Shown here: positions 25,004-34,549 of the stretch, in pieces | How positions within the stretch are numbered: the first letter of the stretch is position 1 | Layout of the letters: each line of letters starts with the position of its first letter | NCBI GenBank assembly: GCA_902470765.1 | Contig: CABRHW010000017.1 | Span: 1-39,684 of the forward strand | Origin: an uncultured Collinsella sp. | GTDB taxonomy: Bacteria > Actinomycetota > Coriobacteriia > Coriobacteriales > Coriobacteriaceae | Direction: 5' to 3' | Length of the DNA: 39,684 nucleotides | Program-made: the position numbers and the translations under genes | Notes under the pieces: model-generated | Told to the model about the DNA's origin: nothing | Seen by the model: the letters and a program-made list of their open reading frames with translations, nothing else | The model's database searches: none

Positions 25004-25055
25004 CTAGTTTACCTGAGCTAACTTATGGAGAAGGTATGGTGAGGTAGTTTCACAC

Positions 25056-25230
25056 TAGAAAGTAAGCCACGGTGAACTATATTGTATTCAGCAACGGAGC
25101 AGGCAATAGGCGATGAAAAAGCCTGCCCTGTTGAGTTTGATTCGCATTCCTCCCCTCTGTGCGATTCAACGGTGTACTTCGGGAACAGGCCCGCTGGCAA
25201 CTAACTGCCAGCGGGCCTGTTCCTGTTTGT
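25056..25230 (+). ncRNA. Candidate small RNA with strong 3' hairpin
   Basis: In the 387-bp convergent gap before trpS, a possible promoter (TAGAAA at 25056-25061, 16 bases, TATATT at 25078-25083) is followed by three hairpins. They are GCAGGC/GCCTGC (25099-25104, 25121-25126); a 10-bp stem (25137-25146, 25160-25169, one mismatch) whose loop exposes CCTCCCC; and a perfect 18-bp stem (25182-25199, 25206-25223) with a 6-base loop. The pyrimidine loop could pair with Shine-Dalgarno sequences. No ORF with credible features is present. The T run after the last stem is weak, so it may instead be only a convergent terminator region. Confidence 0.35.
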
Positions 25231-25270
25231 CGGGGGAGTGCAATGGGCAGAGCCGAACCGGTCGGGCACC

Positions 25271-25298
25271 AAAAAAGGCGGACGCCGTAGCGCCCGCC
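25271..25298 (-). terminator. trpS intrinsic terminator with UACG tetraloop
   Basis: On the minus strand GGCGGGCGC, the tetraloop TACG and GCGTCCGCC (one G-U pair) are followed by six T. The stable UNCG-type loop plus T run make a textbook intrinsic terminator 36 bases after the trpS stop. Confidence 0.9.
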
Positions 25299-25333
25299 CT
25301 ATAGCAATCGAAAGTTCTAGCCAGCAGATCGAT

Positions 25334-26383
25334 CTAGTACACCATGCCCATGGCGTCCTGAACCTCGGCCAGGGTCTGCTCTGCGATCTCGTTGGCGTGA
25401 CGGTTACCCTCGTGCAGCACGTCCTTCACGTAGTCTAGGTCGTTCTCGTAGCGCTGGCGACGCTCGCGGATCGGCGCGAAGTACTCGTTGACCGCCTCGG
25501 TCACGTACTTCTTGAGCTGGCCGGAGCCGCCCATGCCGATCTCCTCGGCAATCTCGACCTCGGAACGGCCGGTGCAGATGGCGGCCGTCGAAAGCAGGCC
25601 GGACACGCCGGGGCGGTTCTCGGGGTCAAACGTGATCATGCGCTCGGAGTCGGTCTGGCTCTTCTTGATTCGCTTGGCCGTCTCCTCGGCGGTCATCGAA
25701 ATGTTGATGGCGTTGCCGTAGCTCTTGCTCATCTTGCGACCGTCCAGGCCGGGCAGCAGCGGGGTCTCGGACAGCAGCGCGTCGACCTCGGGGAACACCT
25801 TGCCGTAACGGTTGTTAAAGCGGCGGGCGATGGTGCGGGTGAGCTCGATGTGCGGCAACTGGTCGCGACCGACGGGCACGACGTTGCCCTTGCAGAACAG
25901 GATGTCGCAGGCCTGGTGCACCGGGTAGGTGAGCAGAAGGCCGGTGAGCTCGTGGCCCGAGGCCTCCATCTCGGCCTTGACCGTGGGGTTGCGCGCCAGC
26001 TCGGCCTCGGACACCAGCGACAGGAACGGCAGCATGAGCTGGTTGGCGGCGGGCACGGCGGAGTGCGCGTAGATCATGGTCTTGTCGGGGTCGATACCGC
26101 AGGCGAGGTAGTCCATGACCATGTTGTACACGTTGTCCTGGATGTGCTCGGTGGTGTCGCGGTCGGTGATGACCTGGTAGTCGGCGATGAGCACGTTGGT
26201 CTTGGCACCCATGTTCTGCAGCTCCACGCGGCCCTTAAGGGTGCCGAAGTAGTGGCCCAGGTGCAGACGACCGGTCGGGCGGTCGCCGGTGAGCATGGTG
26301 AACTTCTCGGGCGTCTTGGCCAGGCCCTCGCGAATGGCGTTGCTCTTCTGCAGCGCGACTTCGTAGCTGTTCTCGTTTGGCAT
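25334..26383 (-). CDS. trpS: Tryptophanyl-tRNA synthetase
   Basis: A 349-residue class I synthetase that charges tRNA-Trp. The HIGH-type motif is GRLHLGHYFG, the KMSKS motif is GRKMSKSYGNAI, and VGRDQLPHIELTR is the conserved central block. The ATG at 26383 is preceded by AGGAG; in-frame sequence upstream to 26518 is not like the family. It is a single-gene unit downstream of the TagO/WecA-type gene on the same strand, with a 160-bp GC-rich gap that contains a GCGGCA/TGCCGC stem (26512-26526). I see no T-box in that gap. Confidence 0.95.
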   Translation of the reverse strand: MPNENSYEVALQKSNAIREGLAKTPEKFTMLTGDRPTGRLHLGHYFGTLKGRVELQNMGAKTNVLIADYQVITDRDTTEHIQDNVYNMVMDYLACGIDPDKTMIYAHSAVPAANQLMLPFLSLVSEAELARNPTVKAEMEASGHELTGLLLTYPVHQACDILFCKGNVVPVGRDQLPHIELTRTIARRFNNRYGKVFPEVDALLSETPLLPGLDGRKMSKSYGNAINISMTAEETAKRIKKSQTDSERMITFDPENRPGVSGLLSTAAICTGRSEVEIAEEIGMGGSGQLKKYVTEAVNEYFAPIRERRQRYENDLDYVKDVLHEGNRHANEIAEQTLAEVQDAMGMVY

Positions 26384-26543
26384 GATTGCTCCTAACGTAT
26401 GCGAATTGGTCAAGATGATAGCGCGTTTATTGAAAGGGGTGGGGCTTAAGTGGGCGAGGGGTTGGTAAGGCGAGAGCCGTGCAGCGCCCGCGGTGCGGTC
26501 GCGCGCGGCCGGCGGCAACGTGCCGCATCCTCGGCAGCAAACC

Positions 26544-27743
26544 CTAGCGCCTGTGGTGACGCTCCTCCTTGCGTTCCTCGGCTGCCTGCTCCTCCTGCTG
26601 AAAGGCGGGGTCGTCGGGGGTCACCAGCTCGTCCTCGTGCGTGCGCTTGTTGTAGTGGTGGCGCAGCACGGGCTCAAACAGGTGCAGGTGCTTGGCGAAG
26701 GCCGCCGAGCCAATGGCGAGCACAGTGAAGATGAGCACGCGCATGGGCACCTCGACCTGGTTGATGGCGGCGGCGCCGGCCGAAAGCATGATGCACCACG
26801 CGTAGATGAGCAGCACGGCTTGCTTCTGGTTGTAGCCCTCTTGGATCAGGCGGTGGTGGATGTGGCCCTTGTCGGCCTGCCCGATGCTAATGTGGGCGCG
26901 CTTGCGGCGGACGATGGCGCTGAACGTATCGATGATGGGCACGCCGGCGACGATGAGCGGGATGATGAGCGAGGTGAGCGCGGCGGTGCGGCTCACGTTG
27001 AGCAGCGAGATGGAGCCCAGCGCAAAGCCCAGCAGCAGCGATCCCGAGTCGCCCAAGAAGATGCTCGCGGGGTTGAAGTTGTAGTGCAGAAAGGCCAGGC
27101 ACGAGCCGAAGAGCGCGATGGAAAGCGCGGCGGCGTCGATACGGCCCGAAAGCACGGCCATCGAAAACATGGTGAACGACGCAATGCCGCAGATGCCCGT
27201 GGCTAGTCCGTCAAGACCGTCGATGAGGTTGATGATGTTGGTGAACGCCACCAGGTAGATCACGGTGATGGGGTAGGCGAGCCAGCCGAGCATGATCTCG
27301 CCGGGGGCAAACGGGTTGACGATGACGCCGATGCGCAGACCGCCGATGCAGGCGATGAGCGCGGCGAGCACCTGGCCGGCAAGCTTTTGCTTGGGCTTGA
27401 GCTGGAGGATGTCGTCGATCGCGCCGGTCGCATAGATCACGGTAAAGGAGAGTGCCAGCATGGGGTAGCTGATGTGCAGACGCGGATGCGGCACCAAAAC
27501 GGGCGGCCAGCCCAGGTGCCAGGTGCCCATGATTTGCACAATGCACGCAACGACCAGGCCCAAAAAGACCGCCGTGCCGCCTAGGCGCGGGATGGGCTTG
27601 GTGTTGATGCGGCGCTTAGATGGGTAGTCGACAGCGTCGAGCTTAATTGCCAAGCGCTTGACCAGGGGCACCGTGAGGAAGGTCGTGATAAAGGCCGCCG
27701 CCGCCACGCATAGGTACGGTATGTAGCTCGGGGATGAAGCCAT
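26544..27743 (-). CDS. TagO/WecA-type undecaprenyl-phosphate glycosyl-1-phosphate transferase (MraY family)
   Basis: A 399-residue polytopic enzyme that moves a sugar-1-phosphate (probably GlcNAc-1-P) from UDP-sugar to undecaprenyl phosphate, the first step of wall or surface glycan synthesis. Key motifs are PIPRLGGTAVFLG, the Mg-binding pair in ATGAIDDILQLKPKQK, NIINLIDGLDGLATG, NFNPASIFLGDSGSLLLG and the C-terminal HIHHRL motif specific to the WecA/TagO branch. Eleven hydrophobic segments are followed by a charged 45-residue tail. No good Shine-Dalgarno is seen before the ATG. It may feed the flippase at 16759. Confidence 0.9.
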   Translation of the reverse strand: MASSPSYIPYLCVAAAAFITTFLTVPLVKRLAIKLDAVDYPSKRRINTKPIPRLGGTAVFLGLVVACIVQIMGTWHLGWPPVLVPHPRLHISYPMLALSFTVIYATGAIDDILQLKPKQKLAGQVLAALIACIGGLRIGVIVNPFAPGEIMLGWLAYPITVIYLVAFTNIINLIDGLDGLATGICGIASFTMFSMAVLSGRIDAAALSIALFGSCLAFLHYNFNPASIFLGDSGSLLLGFALGSISLLNVSRTAALTSLIIPLIVAGVPIIDTFSAIVRRKRAHISIGQADKGHIHHRLIQEGYNQKQAVLLIYAWCIMLSAGAAAINQVEVPMRVLIFTVLAIGSAAFAKHLHLFEPVLRHHYNKRTHEDELVTPDDPAFQQEEQAAEERKEERHHRR

Positions 27744-28281
27744 GAATCTAAAACCGCCAAGCGTCGAAGGAAAAGGTCAAAAAGGGTGCCATGCATAAAG
27801 GGCATAGCCGAACCATGATACTCGACCAAAGGGGGTGCGGGGGTTTGCACGATGGCATTATCACGCGCTTACCAGATATTGGGATGTTGGCGAGGGGTTC
27901 TGCCGGGTGCCGTTGGATGTCCACGTGGGATCTGCGGCGGCGATTTTTGGCAAAATCGGCAAAAGAAAACCACCCCCCACGTTACGAAAATGAACCCACC
28001 TAAAACAGGTGGGTGCCCTCATCGACTGTTCCAGCGTCCTTAACAACGAAGGATACCTGTACTAGGTACGACTGTGTGGGCTCCCTAAATAAACGCGACG
28101 GTTCACCCAGTTGCTCCGCGGGGGGCGGAATACCTACATCATAAAGCGGCACTTTGTCGATTCCAGTCTTGACATTACAAAAATCGTGTCGGACGATTAC
28201 GGCGCCTTGGGCTTGGAGCCGTCTGCGCGGTCTATGCCTTTACGTTTGAGCTGCTGAATCGTTGTTTTGGAGCATGGTTTC
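27744..28281. other. 538-bp intergenic region with hairpins, no gene found
   Basis: The gap lies between divergent genes. Visible elements are a CGATTTT/AAAATCG hairpin near 27948, a perfect 8-bp stem ACCCACCT/AGGTGGGT around 27993-28013, and an AATCGT/ACGATT hairpin near 28183. A possible promoter element TTGACA (28169-28174) points toward the radical SAM gene. Short ORFs here are not protein-like. The stretch 28020-28160 could hold a small RNA, but I cannot identify one. Confidence 0.4.
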
Positions 28282-29220
28282 ATGTCGACGCCGTTGACCG
28301 AACTTTTTTCGCCCGCCTGTCATTTGTGTCCGCGCCGTTGCGGTGCGGCACGCGATGAGGGCGCGCGTGGCGTGTGCGGCGCCGACGATACGCTCAAGGT
28401 CGCTCGTGCGGCGCTCCATATGTGGGAGGAGCCGCCCATCTCGGGCGAGACCGGCTCGGGCACGATCTTCTTTAGCGGCTGTTCGCTCAAATGCGTCTAC
28501 TGTCAGAACCACGAGATCTCGACGGGCAATTTCGGTCTTGAGATTACGCCCGAGCGTCTGGTCGAGATTATGCTGGAGCTACAGGATCAGGGCGCCAACA
28601 ACATCAACCTGGTGACGGCGACCCACTATGCTCACCTGCTGCCTGCCGCGATCGCTGAGGCACGGGAGCGCGGGCTGGTCATCCCGATCGTCTACAACAC
28701 GAGCGGCTATGAGCGGGCGAGTGCCGTAGCGGCCCTGGGTGATCTGGTCGACGTGTGGCTTACCGACTTTAAATATGCCGATGCGGCGCTTGCACAGTCG
28801 CTCTCTCATATTAAGGATTACCCGCGCGTTGCCGTGTCGGGCCTGGCGCAGATGGCACGCGAGATTGAGCGCCGCGGGGGAGAGCTGGTGGACGACGATG
28901 GGCTTATGAAGCGCGGCATCATCGTGCGCCACCTGGTGCTGCCGGGGCATGCGGACGATTCGTGTTGCGTGCTGGACCTGGTATGGCAGACGGTGGGCGA
29001 CGTGCCGATCTCGGTCATGAACCAGTACACGCCGAATGCGCTCATGCGCGAGCAGGGCGGCGAGCTGGCGCGCGCCGTGACGCGCGAGGAGTACGAGCAG
29101 GTGCTCGACCATGCTGACGACCTGGGCTTTACGACGATGTTCTGGCAAGAAGGCGGCGCAGTGGACGAGAGCTTCACCCCAGCCTTCGACACCACCGGCG
29201 TCCTCACCAGCGCAAAGTAG
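28282..29220 (+). CDS. Radical SAM protein of the PflX type (COG1313-like)
   Basis: A 312-residue iron-sulfur enzyme. The radical SAM cluster motif is CSLKCVYCQN (C67, C71, C74). An N-terminal set CHLCPRRC...GVCG (C13, C16, C20, C32) may bind a second cluster, as in PflX/PflA-like proteins. Later blocks YNTSGYERASAV, VDVWLTDFKYAD, HLVLPGHADDS and VMNQYTPN are typical of the family. Such proteins make a 5'-deoxyadenosyl radical; the substrate of PflX is not known. GGAG lies 9 bases before the ATG at 28282. No formate-lyase gene is adjacent. Confidence 0.85.
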   Translation: MSTPLTELFSPACHLCPRRCGAARDEGARGVCGADDTLKVARAALHMWEEPPISGETGSGTIFFSGCSLKCVYCQNHEISTGNFGLEITPERLVEIMLELQDQGANNINLVTATHYAHLLPAAIAEARERGLVIPIVYNTSGYERASAVAALGDLVDVWLTDFKYADAALAQSLSHIKDYPRVAVSGLAQMAREIERRGGELVDDDGLMKRGIIVRHLVLPGHADDSCCVLDLVWQTVGDVPISVMNQYTPNALMREQGGELARAVTREEYEQVLDHADDLGFTTMFWQEGGAVDESFTPAFDTTGVLTSAK

Positions 29221-29230
29221 CGCGTTCGTC

Positions 29231-29308
29231 GATGATTTTTCTGGGACGGGGATTAAATAATCATTGTGTACCTAATGATTATTTAATCCCCGTCCCAGAA
29301 AAATCATC
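29231..29308. repeat. Perfect 35-bp palindrome with 8-base loop
   Basis: Bases 29231-29265 and 29274-29308 are exact reverse complements around GTGTACCT. The arm includes GGGACGGGGATTAAATAA and the outer GATGATTTTT. It lies 10 bases after the radical SAM stop. The inner 25 bases of one arm recur as a solo copy at 16517-16541. With a stem this long, it can form a cruciform in DNA or a very stable RNA hairpin. Confidence 0.95.
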
Positions 29309-29325
29309 GGGTTGATTGGTCGCGT

Positions 29326-29353
29326 GAAAAAGTAGTCAAAAAAGCCCCGTCCC
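29326..29353 (-). repeat. GGGACGGGG repeat with TTTTTTGACTACTTTT tail
   Basis: Read on the minus strand, a GGGACGGGGC box is followed by TTTTTTGACTACTTTT. The same 16-base tail occurs on the plus strand at 16475-16490, after GGGAAGGG. The box is shared with the palindrome just upstream, but the tail is different. Confidence 0.8.
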
Positions 29354-29374
29354 AAAAAGACTGGTTATTGGGCG

Positions 29375-29402
29375 TTGACAGTTGGCGAGCCGTAGGTAAA
29401 AT
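29375..29402 (+). promoter_or_regulatory. Strong sigma70-like promoter for tRNA-Ala
   Basis: A consensus TTGACA (29375-29380) and TAAAAT (29397-29402) with a 16-base spacer end 13 bases before the tRNA 5' end. Confidence 0.75.
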
Positions 29403-29415
29403 ATCAACTTGTCCT

Positions 29416-29488
29416 GGGGACGTAGCTCAGTTGGGAGAGCGCTGCCGTCGCATGGCAGAGGCCGAGGGTTCGACTCCCTTCGTCTCCA
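29416..29488 (+). tRNA. tRNA-Ala (anticodon CGC)
   Basis: A complete 73-base cloverleaf. The acceptor stem GGGGACG/CGTCTCC contains the G3-U70 pair that specifies alanine. The D arm is GCTCAGTTGGGAGAGC, and the anticodon stem CTGCC/GGCAG holds loop GTCGCAT with anticodon CGC at 29449-29451 (reads GCG). The T arm is GAGGGTTCGACTCCC-like, and the discriminator is A. CCA is not encoded (ACC follows). Confidence 0.97.
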
Positions 29489-29504
29489 CCCTTGGATTTG
29501 ATAA

Positions 29505-29534
29505 GCCGCTGACATTGTGTCGGCGGCTTTTTTT
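29505..29534 (+). terminator. Intrinsic terminator after tRNA-Ala
   Basis: A 9-bp stem GCCGCTGAC/GTCGGCGGC (one G-U) with a 5-base loop is followed by seven T. It ends the tRNA transcript 19 bases before the next ATG, so some read-through may supply the next gene. Confidence 0.9.
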
Positions 29535-29552
29535 GAAAGAAAGGGCTGCACC

Positions 29553-29999
29553 ATGGCCGAGCTTGAGTCCCAACCACTGTCTGCCGAGGAGCGCGCCGAG
29601 TTGGAAGAGCTCCGCGCCGAGAAGGTTCGTCGCGAGGCCCAGGAAGAGGCACGTCGTGAGCGCGAAGAGCTTGCAGCCCTGCGTGCCGAGCGTGCGAAGG
29701 CCGAGGAGGCCACCGCGAATGCTGCGGCTGCACCCGCGCCCCGGCCCGCCGCCGCGAAGTCCGTGCCCGCTGCGCCCAAGCCTCAGCCTAAGAAAGCCGC
29801 TCGCCCCAAACCCTCCGAGCCCAAGCCGAGCCGCGACGAGATGACCTTCGCCCAGCGCATGGTCACTTCTAAGGAGCCTACGGGCGAGAACGAGATTCCG
29901 GGCATGGCCCCGGCTCAAAAAATCATCATCGTACTCGCCCTCATCGCGTTTGTCGTCTTTATGGGCTACACGATCCTGACCAGCATGGGCATGCGCTAA
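29553..29999 (+). CDS. Small coiled-coil, Ala/Pro/Lys-rich tail-anchored membrane protein
   Basis: A 148-residue protein of no family I recognise. Residues 10-55 form a strongly charged coiled coil rich in Glu, Arg and Ala, and residues 56-95 are a flexible Ala-Pro-Lys linker. About 25 more polar residues precede a single hydrophobic helix (about 123-144) ending four residues from the C-terminus. There is no signal peptide, so the bulk should stay in the cytosol, anchored by its tail. AAAGGG lies before the ATG at 29553. It lies between a tRNA gene and pncB and may rely on its own promoter or terminator read-through. Confidence 0.75.
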   Translation: MAELESQPLSAEERAELEELRAEKVRREAQEEARREREELAALRAERAKAEEATANAAAAPAPRPAAAKSVPAAPKPQPKKAARPKPSEPKPSRDEMTFAQRMVTSKEPTGENEIPGMAPAQKIIIVLALIAFVVFMGYTILTSMGMR

Positions 30000-30083
30000 C
30001 CGATTTGCATCGGGCGCCATGCCCGCACGCTCTGCCCTTGTCCAACCCTCAACCTCTGCACAACGCATTCGAAAGGTCGCCCC

Positions 30084-31586
<1,503 letters not shown>

Positions 31587-31589
<3 letters not shown>

Positions 31590-31631
31590 TCCGAAGGGGA
31601 CGGAGGAAAACGGATCATTTTCGTCCGTCCC
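31587..31631. repeat. GGGACGGAGGAAAA palindrome overlapping the pncB stop
   Basis: A 14-bp stem with one mismatch pairs 31597-31610 with 31618-31631 around the loop CGGATCA. The seven bases TGATCCG at 31587-31593, which include the pncB TGA stop, are the exact complement of that loop. In RNA this would allow a pseudoknot; in DNA it is a nested palindrome. It is another member of the GGGAC-box class at a gene 3' end. Confidence 0.75.
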
Positions 31632-31692
31632 GCCCCAGGTGCCCCGGCTGCCCCAGCTCGCCCGAACGCTCGACATTCGATTGGTTTGACGT

Positions 31693-32820
31693 ATGACGAC
31701 TTCTTATAAAACGATGGTGGTAAAGATCGGCTCGTCCACGGTGGTGGGTGCCGACGGTAAGGTCAACCGTGCGTTTATCGGTGGCCTGGCTGATCAGGCC
31801 GCGGCCCTGCGCAAGCTCGGCTGGCGCTTGGTCGTGGTGAGCTCCGGCGCCATTGCCTGTGGCTATCCCGTGCTGGGCTTCGACCGCAAACCGGTCGGTG
31901 ACCTGCCGAGCCTGCAGGCCTGCGCCTCGGCCGGTCAGTGCATCATCTCGTCGGCCTACGACGAGGAGTTCCATGCGCGTGACCTACTTACCTCGCTCGT
32001 GCTGCTTACGCGCCACGATACGGCGCGCCGCACGTCCTATCTGCATGCGCGCGATGCTCTGCTGCGCTTGGTGGAACTGGGTGTGGTGCCGGTCGTCAAC
32101 GAGAACGATACCGTCACCGTCGACGAGATCAAGTTTGGCGACAACGACACGCTGGCGGCGCTTGTGAGCTGCCTGGTTTCTGCCGATCTGTGCGTGACGC
32201 TCTCGGACATCGATGGCCTCTATACCGCCAATCCGCACGAGGACCCCACGGCCGAGTTCGTCCCGGTCGTGCATAAGATCGATGCCAAGATTATCGCCTC
32301 GGCGGGCGATTCTTCCACATCGGTGGGCACGGGCGGCATGATCACCAAGATCCGTGCAAGCCGCATTCTCATGACGGCCGGCATTCAGAGCGTGATTTGC
32401 TCGGGCGAGGAGCCCGATGCGCTCGTGCGTTTGGCCCGCGGCGAGAGCGTGGGCACGCTGTTCGATCCGCCGGCGGAGCGTCTGGACATTGCGCCCCGCA
32501 AGCTGTGGATTGCACTGGGCGACAAGGCGCACGGCTCGGTGACGGTTGATGACGGCGCCGCGAAGGCGCTGGTCAGCCGCGGATCGTCGCTGCTCGCGGT
32601 GGGTATTCGCGAGGTCGATGGCCAGTTTGCCGAGGGCGATGTGCTCGACGTGTGCGACCCGAGCGGCATGGTTGTCGCCCGCGGTATCGCCGAGGCCGAT
32701 TCGGACGTGCTGGAGCTTGCCGCCGGCCGCCGCCAGGACCAGATTGCCAGCAACCGCCTGCTCGCAGACCTAGCCGAGAAGCCCGCAATCCATAGGGACA
32801 ACTTGATAGTGTTCGCCTAA
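31693..32820 (+). CDS. proB: Glutamate 5-kinase
   Basis: A 375-residue enzyme that phosphorylates glutamate to gamma-glutamyl phosphate, the first step of proline synthesis. The amino-acid-kinase core has MVVKIGSSTV, VVVSSGAIACG, VVPVVNENDTV and FGDNDTLAALVSCLVSADLCVTLSDIDGLYT. A C-terminal PUA domain starts near residue 275 (RKLWIALGDKAHGSVTVDDGAAKAL). Feedback inhibition by proline is typical of this family. Only a weak ribosome site precedes the ATG. The structured element at 32835 begins 14 bases after the stop. Confidence 0.95.
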   Translation: MTTSYKTMVVKIGSSTVVGADGKVNRAFIGGLADQAAALRKLGWRLVVVSSGAIACGYPVLGFDRKPVGDLPSLQACASAGQCIISSAYDEEFHARDLLTSLVLLTRHDTARRTSYLHARDALLRLVELGVVPVVNENDTVTVDEIKFGDNDTLAALVSCLVSADLCVTLSDIDGLYTANPHEDPTAEFVPVVHKIDAKIIASAGDSSTSVGTGGMITKIRASRILMTAGIQSVICSGEEPDALVRLARGESVGTLFDPPAERLDIAPRKLWIALGDKAHGSVTVDDGAAKALVSRGSSLLAVGIREVDGQFAEGDVLDVCDPSGMVVARGIAEADSDVLELAAGRRQDQIASNRLLADLAEKPAIHRDNLIVFA

Positions 32821-32834
32821 CCAATTGACGCTGC

Positions 32835-32933
32835 AAACGCCCCTAAGCGGCAATCTGACGTTCAATCGTCGGGCATGACCAGAAGGTCAATGCCCTCCTC
32901 TTTCACGTCACCTTGCTCGCTTAGGGGCGTTTT
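32835..32933 (+). ncRNA. Candidate structured RNA (multi-stem junction) 3' of proB
   Basis: A perfect 15-bp closing stem AAACGCCCCTAAGCG (32835-32849) pairs with 32918-32932. It encloses a GACG/CGTC hairpin (32857-32860, 32867-32870), a hairpin GGGCATGACC-AGAA-GGTCAATGCCC (32871-32895, one bulge) and a pyrimidine-rich single strand. This is far more elaborate than a plain terminator, though the closing stem followed by TTTCGCTTTC could also end transcription. It may be the proB 3' end or an independent RNA. A published Collinsella-1 RNA motif exists; I cannot tell whether this is it. Confidence 0.5.
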
Positions 32934-32967
32934 CGCTTTCTGTCCTCTACCAGCGGCATTGTCGTTG

Positions 32968-33018
32968 CCGGCACTTGGGGACGCTCCTTATGTGCCGGCA
33001 GGTGGGGACACTCCTTTG
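32968..33018 (+). repeat. 51-bp GGCACTTGGGG repeat, copy 2
   Basis: This matches 20084-20134 at 45 of 51 positions. It forms a perfect 9-bp stem TGCCGGCAC/GTGCCGGCA (32966-32974, 32992-33000) around a loop containing GGGGACGCTCC, followed by GGGGACACTCC. It ends exactly at the last base before the stop codon of the minus-strand gene at 33019. Confidence 0.85.
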
Positions 33019-34437
33019 CTAGAAGATTCGGCGCAGGTCTCCGCGGTTGAGGGACTCGTCGAAGAGGTGCTTGAATACCACGCTGCCGTGCAGGCCGTCG
33101 TGCTCGAACTCGTTGGTCACCCAGGCGTGCGAGTTGCCCACGCGGTCGATCGTGTCGAGCTGCATGCCCGAGTCCACGTACATGTCATCGAAGTACACCG
33201 CGGCCTGGAGCGGCACCTCGTTGCAAGCCAGGCGCTGCGGGTCGTAAATCTTGTCCCAGCTGGTGTCTTCCATCAGCAGGTCCATGGCGGGCTTGAAGGG
33301 CTTGAGCTCGGGCATCTGCTCGAACATCCACGGGAACATGGCCTCGCCGGTAAACATGAGCGGGCGCGCGAGGGTGTCGAACTCGGCGCGGTGTGCCTTC
33401 TCTTCAGCTGCGGCCCAGCCAATGGGCATAGTGTCACCGTCGGCGTAGATGAACTCCTGCAGTGTCCAGTACAGCGGATTCGTGCGCGTGTTGGTGCGCT
33501 CGAAGGCACGCATCAAAAAGCTGTCGGATACCGAGGAACCGGAGCCCAGCGTGCCGTCGCCGTCAACAAAAGCGTGATCGATAATCCAATGCATGCGCTC
33601 AAAGCTCGGCTTCATGCCAAAGTCGCTGCCCATGAGCTGTAGGCGCTCGACCGTCATCGGCGAGCCGTCGGGCAGCACGGGCTTCTGTGCCTCGAGCGCA
33701 TCGGCCAGGGCTGCCACGCGCTCGACGTCGGCGGGGTAGCGGTCGTAATACTGCTGCGTCTTGGCGGCCATGCGCGGGAAGGTGTGCGCGTAGACCTCGC
33801 TGGCGCTCGCCGGCACGTGGGGGATGCCGCCGCAGGTAAAGCTCGCCGCCACGCCCTCGGGGAAGAGTGACAGATAGCTCAGCGTCAAAAAGCCGCCGTA
33901 GCTCTGGCCGAGCGTGACCCACGGCTTGCCGCCAAAGCCCACTAGGCGCAGGTACTCAAAATCGCGCACGATGGAGCTGGCTAGGTGGCGCTTGAGAAAG
34001 TCCGCCTGCGAGCGTGCTGTATCGGCGCCGGCGGCCGTTGCGCGATCACCCAGTGCCTTGATCGTGCGTCCGTCCACGCAGCTACTGCGTCCGGTGCCGC
34101 GCTGGTCGGGAAGGACCACGCGGAAGTGCTTGACGGCCTCCTCGATCCAGCCGTCGCTTGTGGGCGACAGCGGACGCGGGCTCTCGCCGCCGGGGCCGCC
34201 CTGCAAAAACAGGAGCAGCGGCAGATCGTCGTTGATGCGGTCGGGCGCGCAAACCACGCGGTAGAAGAGCTTGATGCTCTCGGGCGCGCCGACGATTGGT
34301 GCCGGCATAGCGCCGCGGCGCATGGTGCTGCCGACGGCCAGGAGCATCGGCTCCAGGCCGCGCCAGTCAAGGGGGACGTCGATGCTGTGGTCCTCGACGT
34401 AAAGGCCGGGGACGTGGTACGAAGTGATGAGGGCCAT
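33019..34437 (-). CDS. Proline iminopeptidase-like alpha/beta hydrolase (S33 family)
   Basis: A 472-residue serine hydrolase. The oxyanion motif is LFLQGGPGGESP (79-87 region; the usual first His of HGGPG is Gln), followed by VVLPDQRGTGRSS and the nucleophile elbow TLGQSYGGF (S179). The catalytic His probably lies in FEHDGLHGS near the C-terminus. Family S33 prolyl aminopeptidases release N-terminal proline from peptides; the gene's place between proB and proA, on the opposite strand, fits a link to proline supply. The ATG at 34437 has GGAAG upstream. It is divergent from proA with a 112-bp gap. Confidence 0.85.
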   Translation of the reverse strand: MALITSYHVPGLYVEDHSIDVPLDWRGLEPMLLAVGSTMRRGAMPAPIVGAPESIKLFYRVVCAPDRINDDLPLLLFLQGGPGGESPRPLSPTSDGWIEEAVKHFRVVLPDQRGTGRSSCVDGRTIKALGDRATAAGADTARSQADFLKRHLASSIVRDFEYLRLVGFGGKPWVTLGQSYGGFLTLSYLSLFPEGVAASFTCGGIPHVPASASEVYAHTFPRMAAKTQQYYDRYPADVERVAALADALEAQKPVLPDGSPMTVERLQLMGSDFGMKPSFERMHWIIDHAFVDGDGTLGSGSSVSDSFLMRAFERTNTRTNPLYWTLQEFIYADGDTMPIGWAAAEEKAHRAEFDTLARPLMFTGEAMFPWMFEQMPELKPFKPAMDLLMEDTSWDKIYDPQRLACNEVPLQAAVYFDDMYVDSGMQLDTIDRVGNSHAWVTNEFEHDGLHGSVVFKHLFDESLNRGDLRRIF

Positions 34438-34549
34438 GTGAGTCTTCCGTTCGTTGCGGTGTTTCGGGTTGACCAATTCTACCGCCGCGGGCGAGGCCAT
34501 GTGCAAATCGGCTACCATGGTTGCAAACTTCTAGGAGAAAGGGCCGCCC

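Noticed and set aside
21990..25010. Repeated CCACCAC units at roughly kilobase spacing, considered as a CRISPR array
   Set aside because: The units are separated by whole genes, form self-complementary hairpins and have no uniform spacers or cas genes.
25147..25159. 6C RNA motif
   Set aside because: The C-rich loop has only four consecutive C and there is no second C-rich hairpin of the required form.
26384..26543. T-box upstream of trpS
   Set aside because: No AGGGTGG-ACCGCG-like core or specifier loop is visible; the gap is GC-rich with only a short stem.
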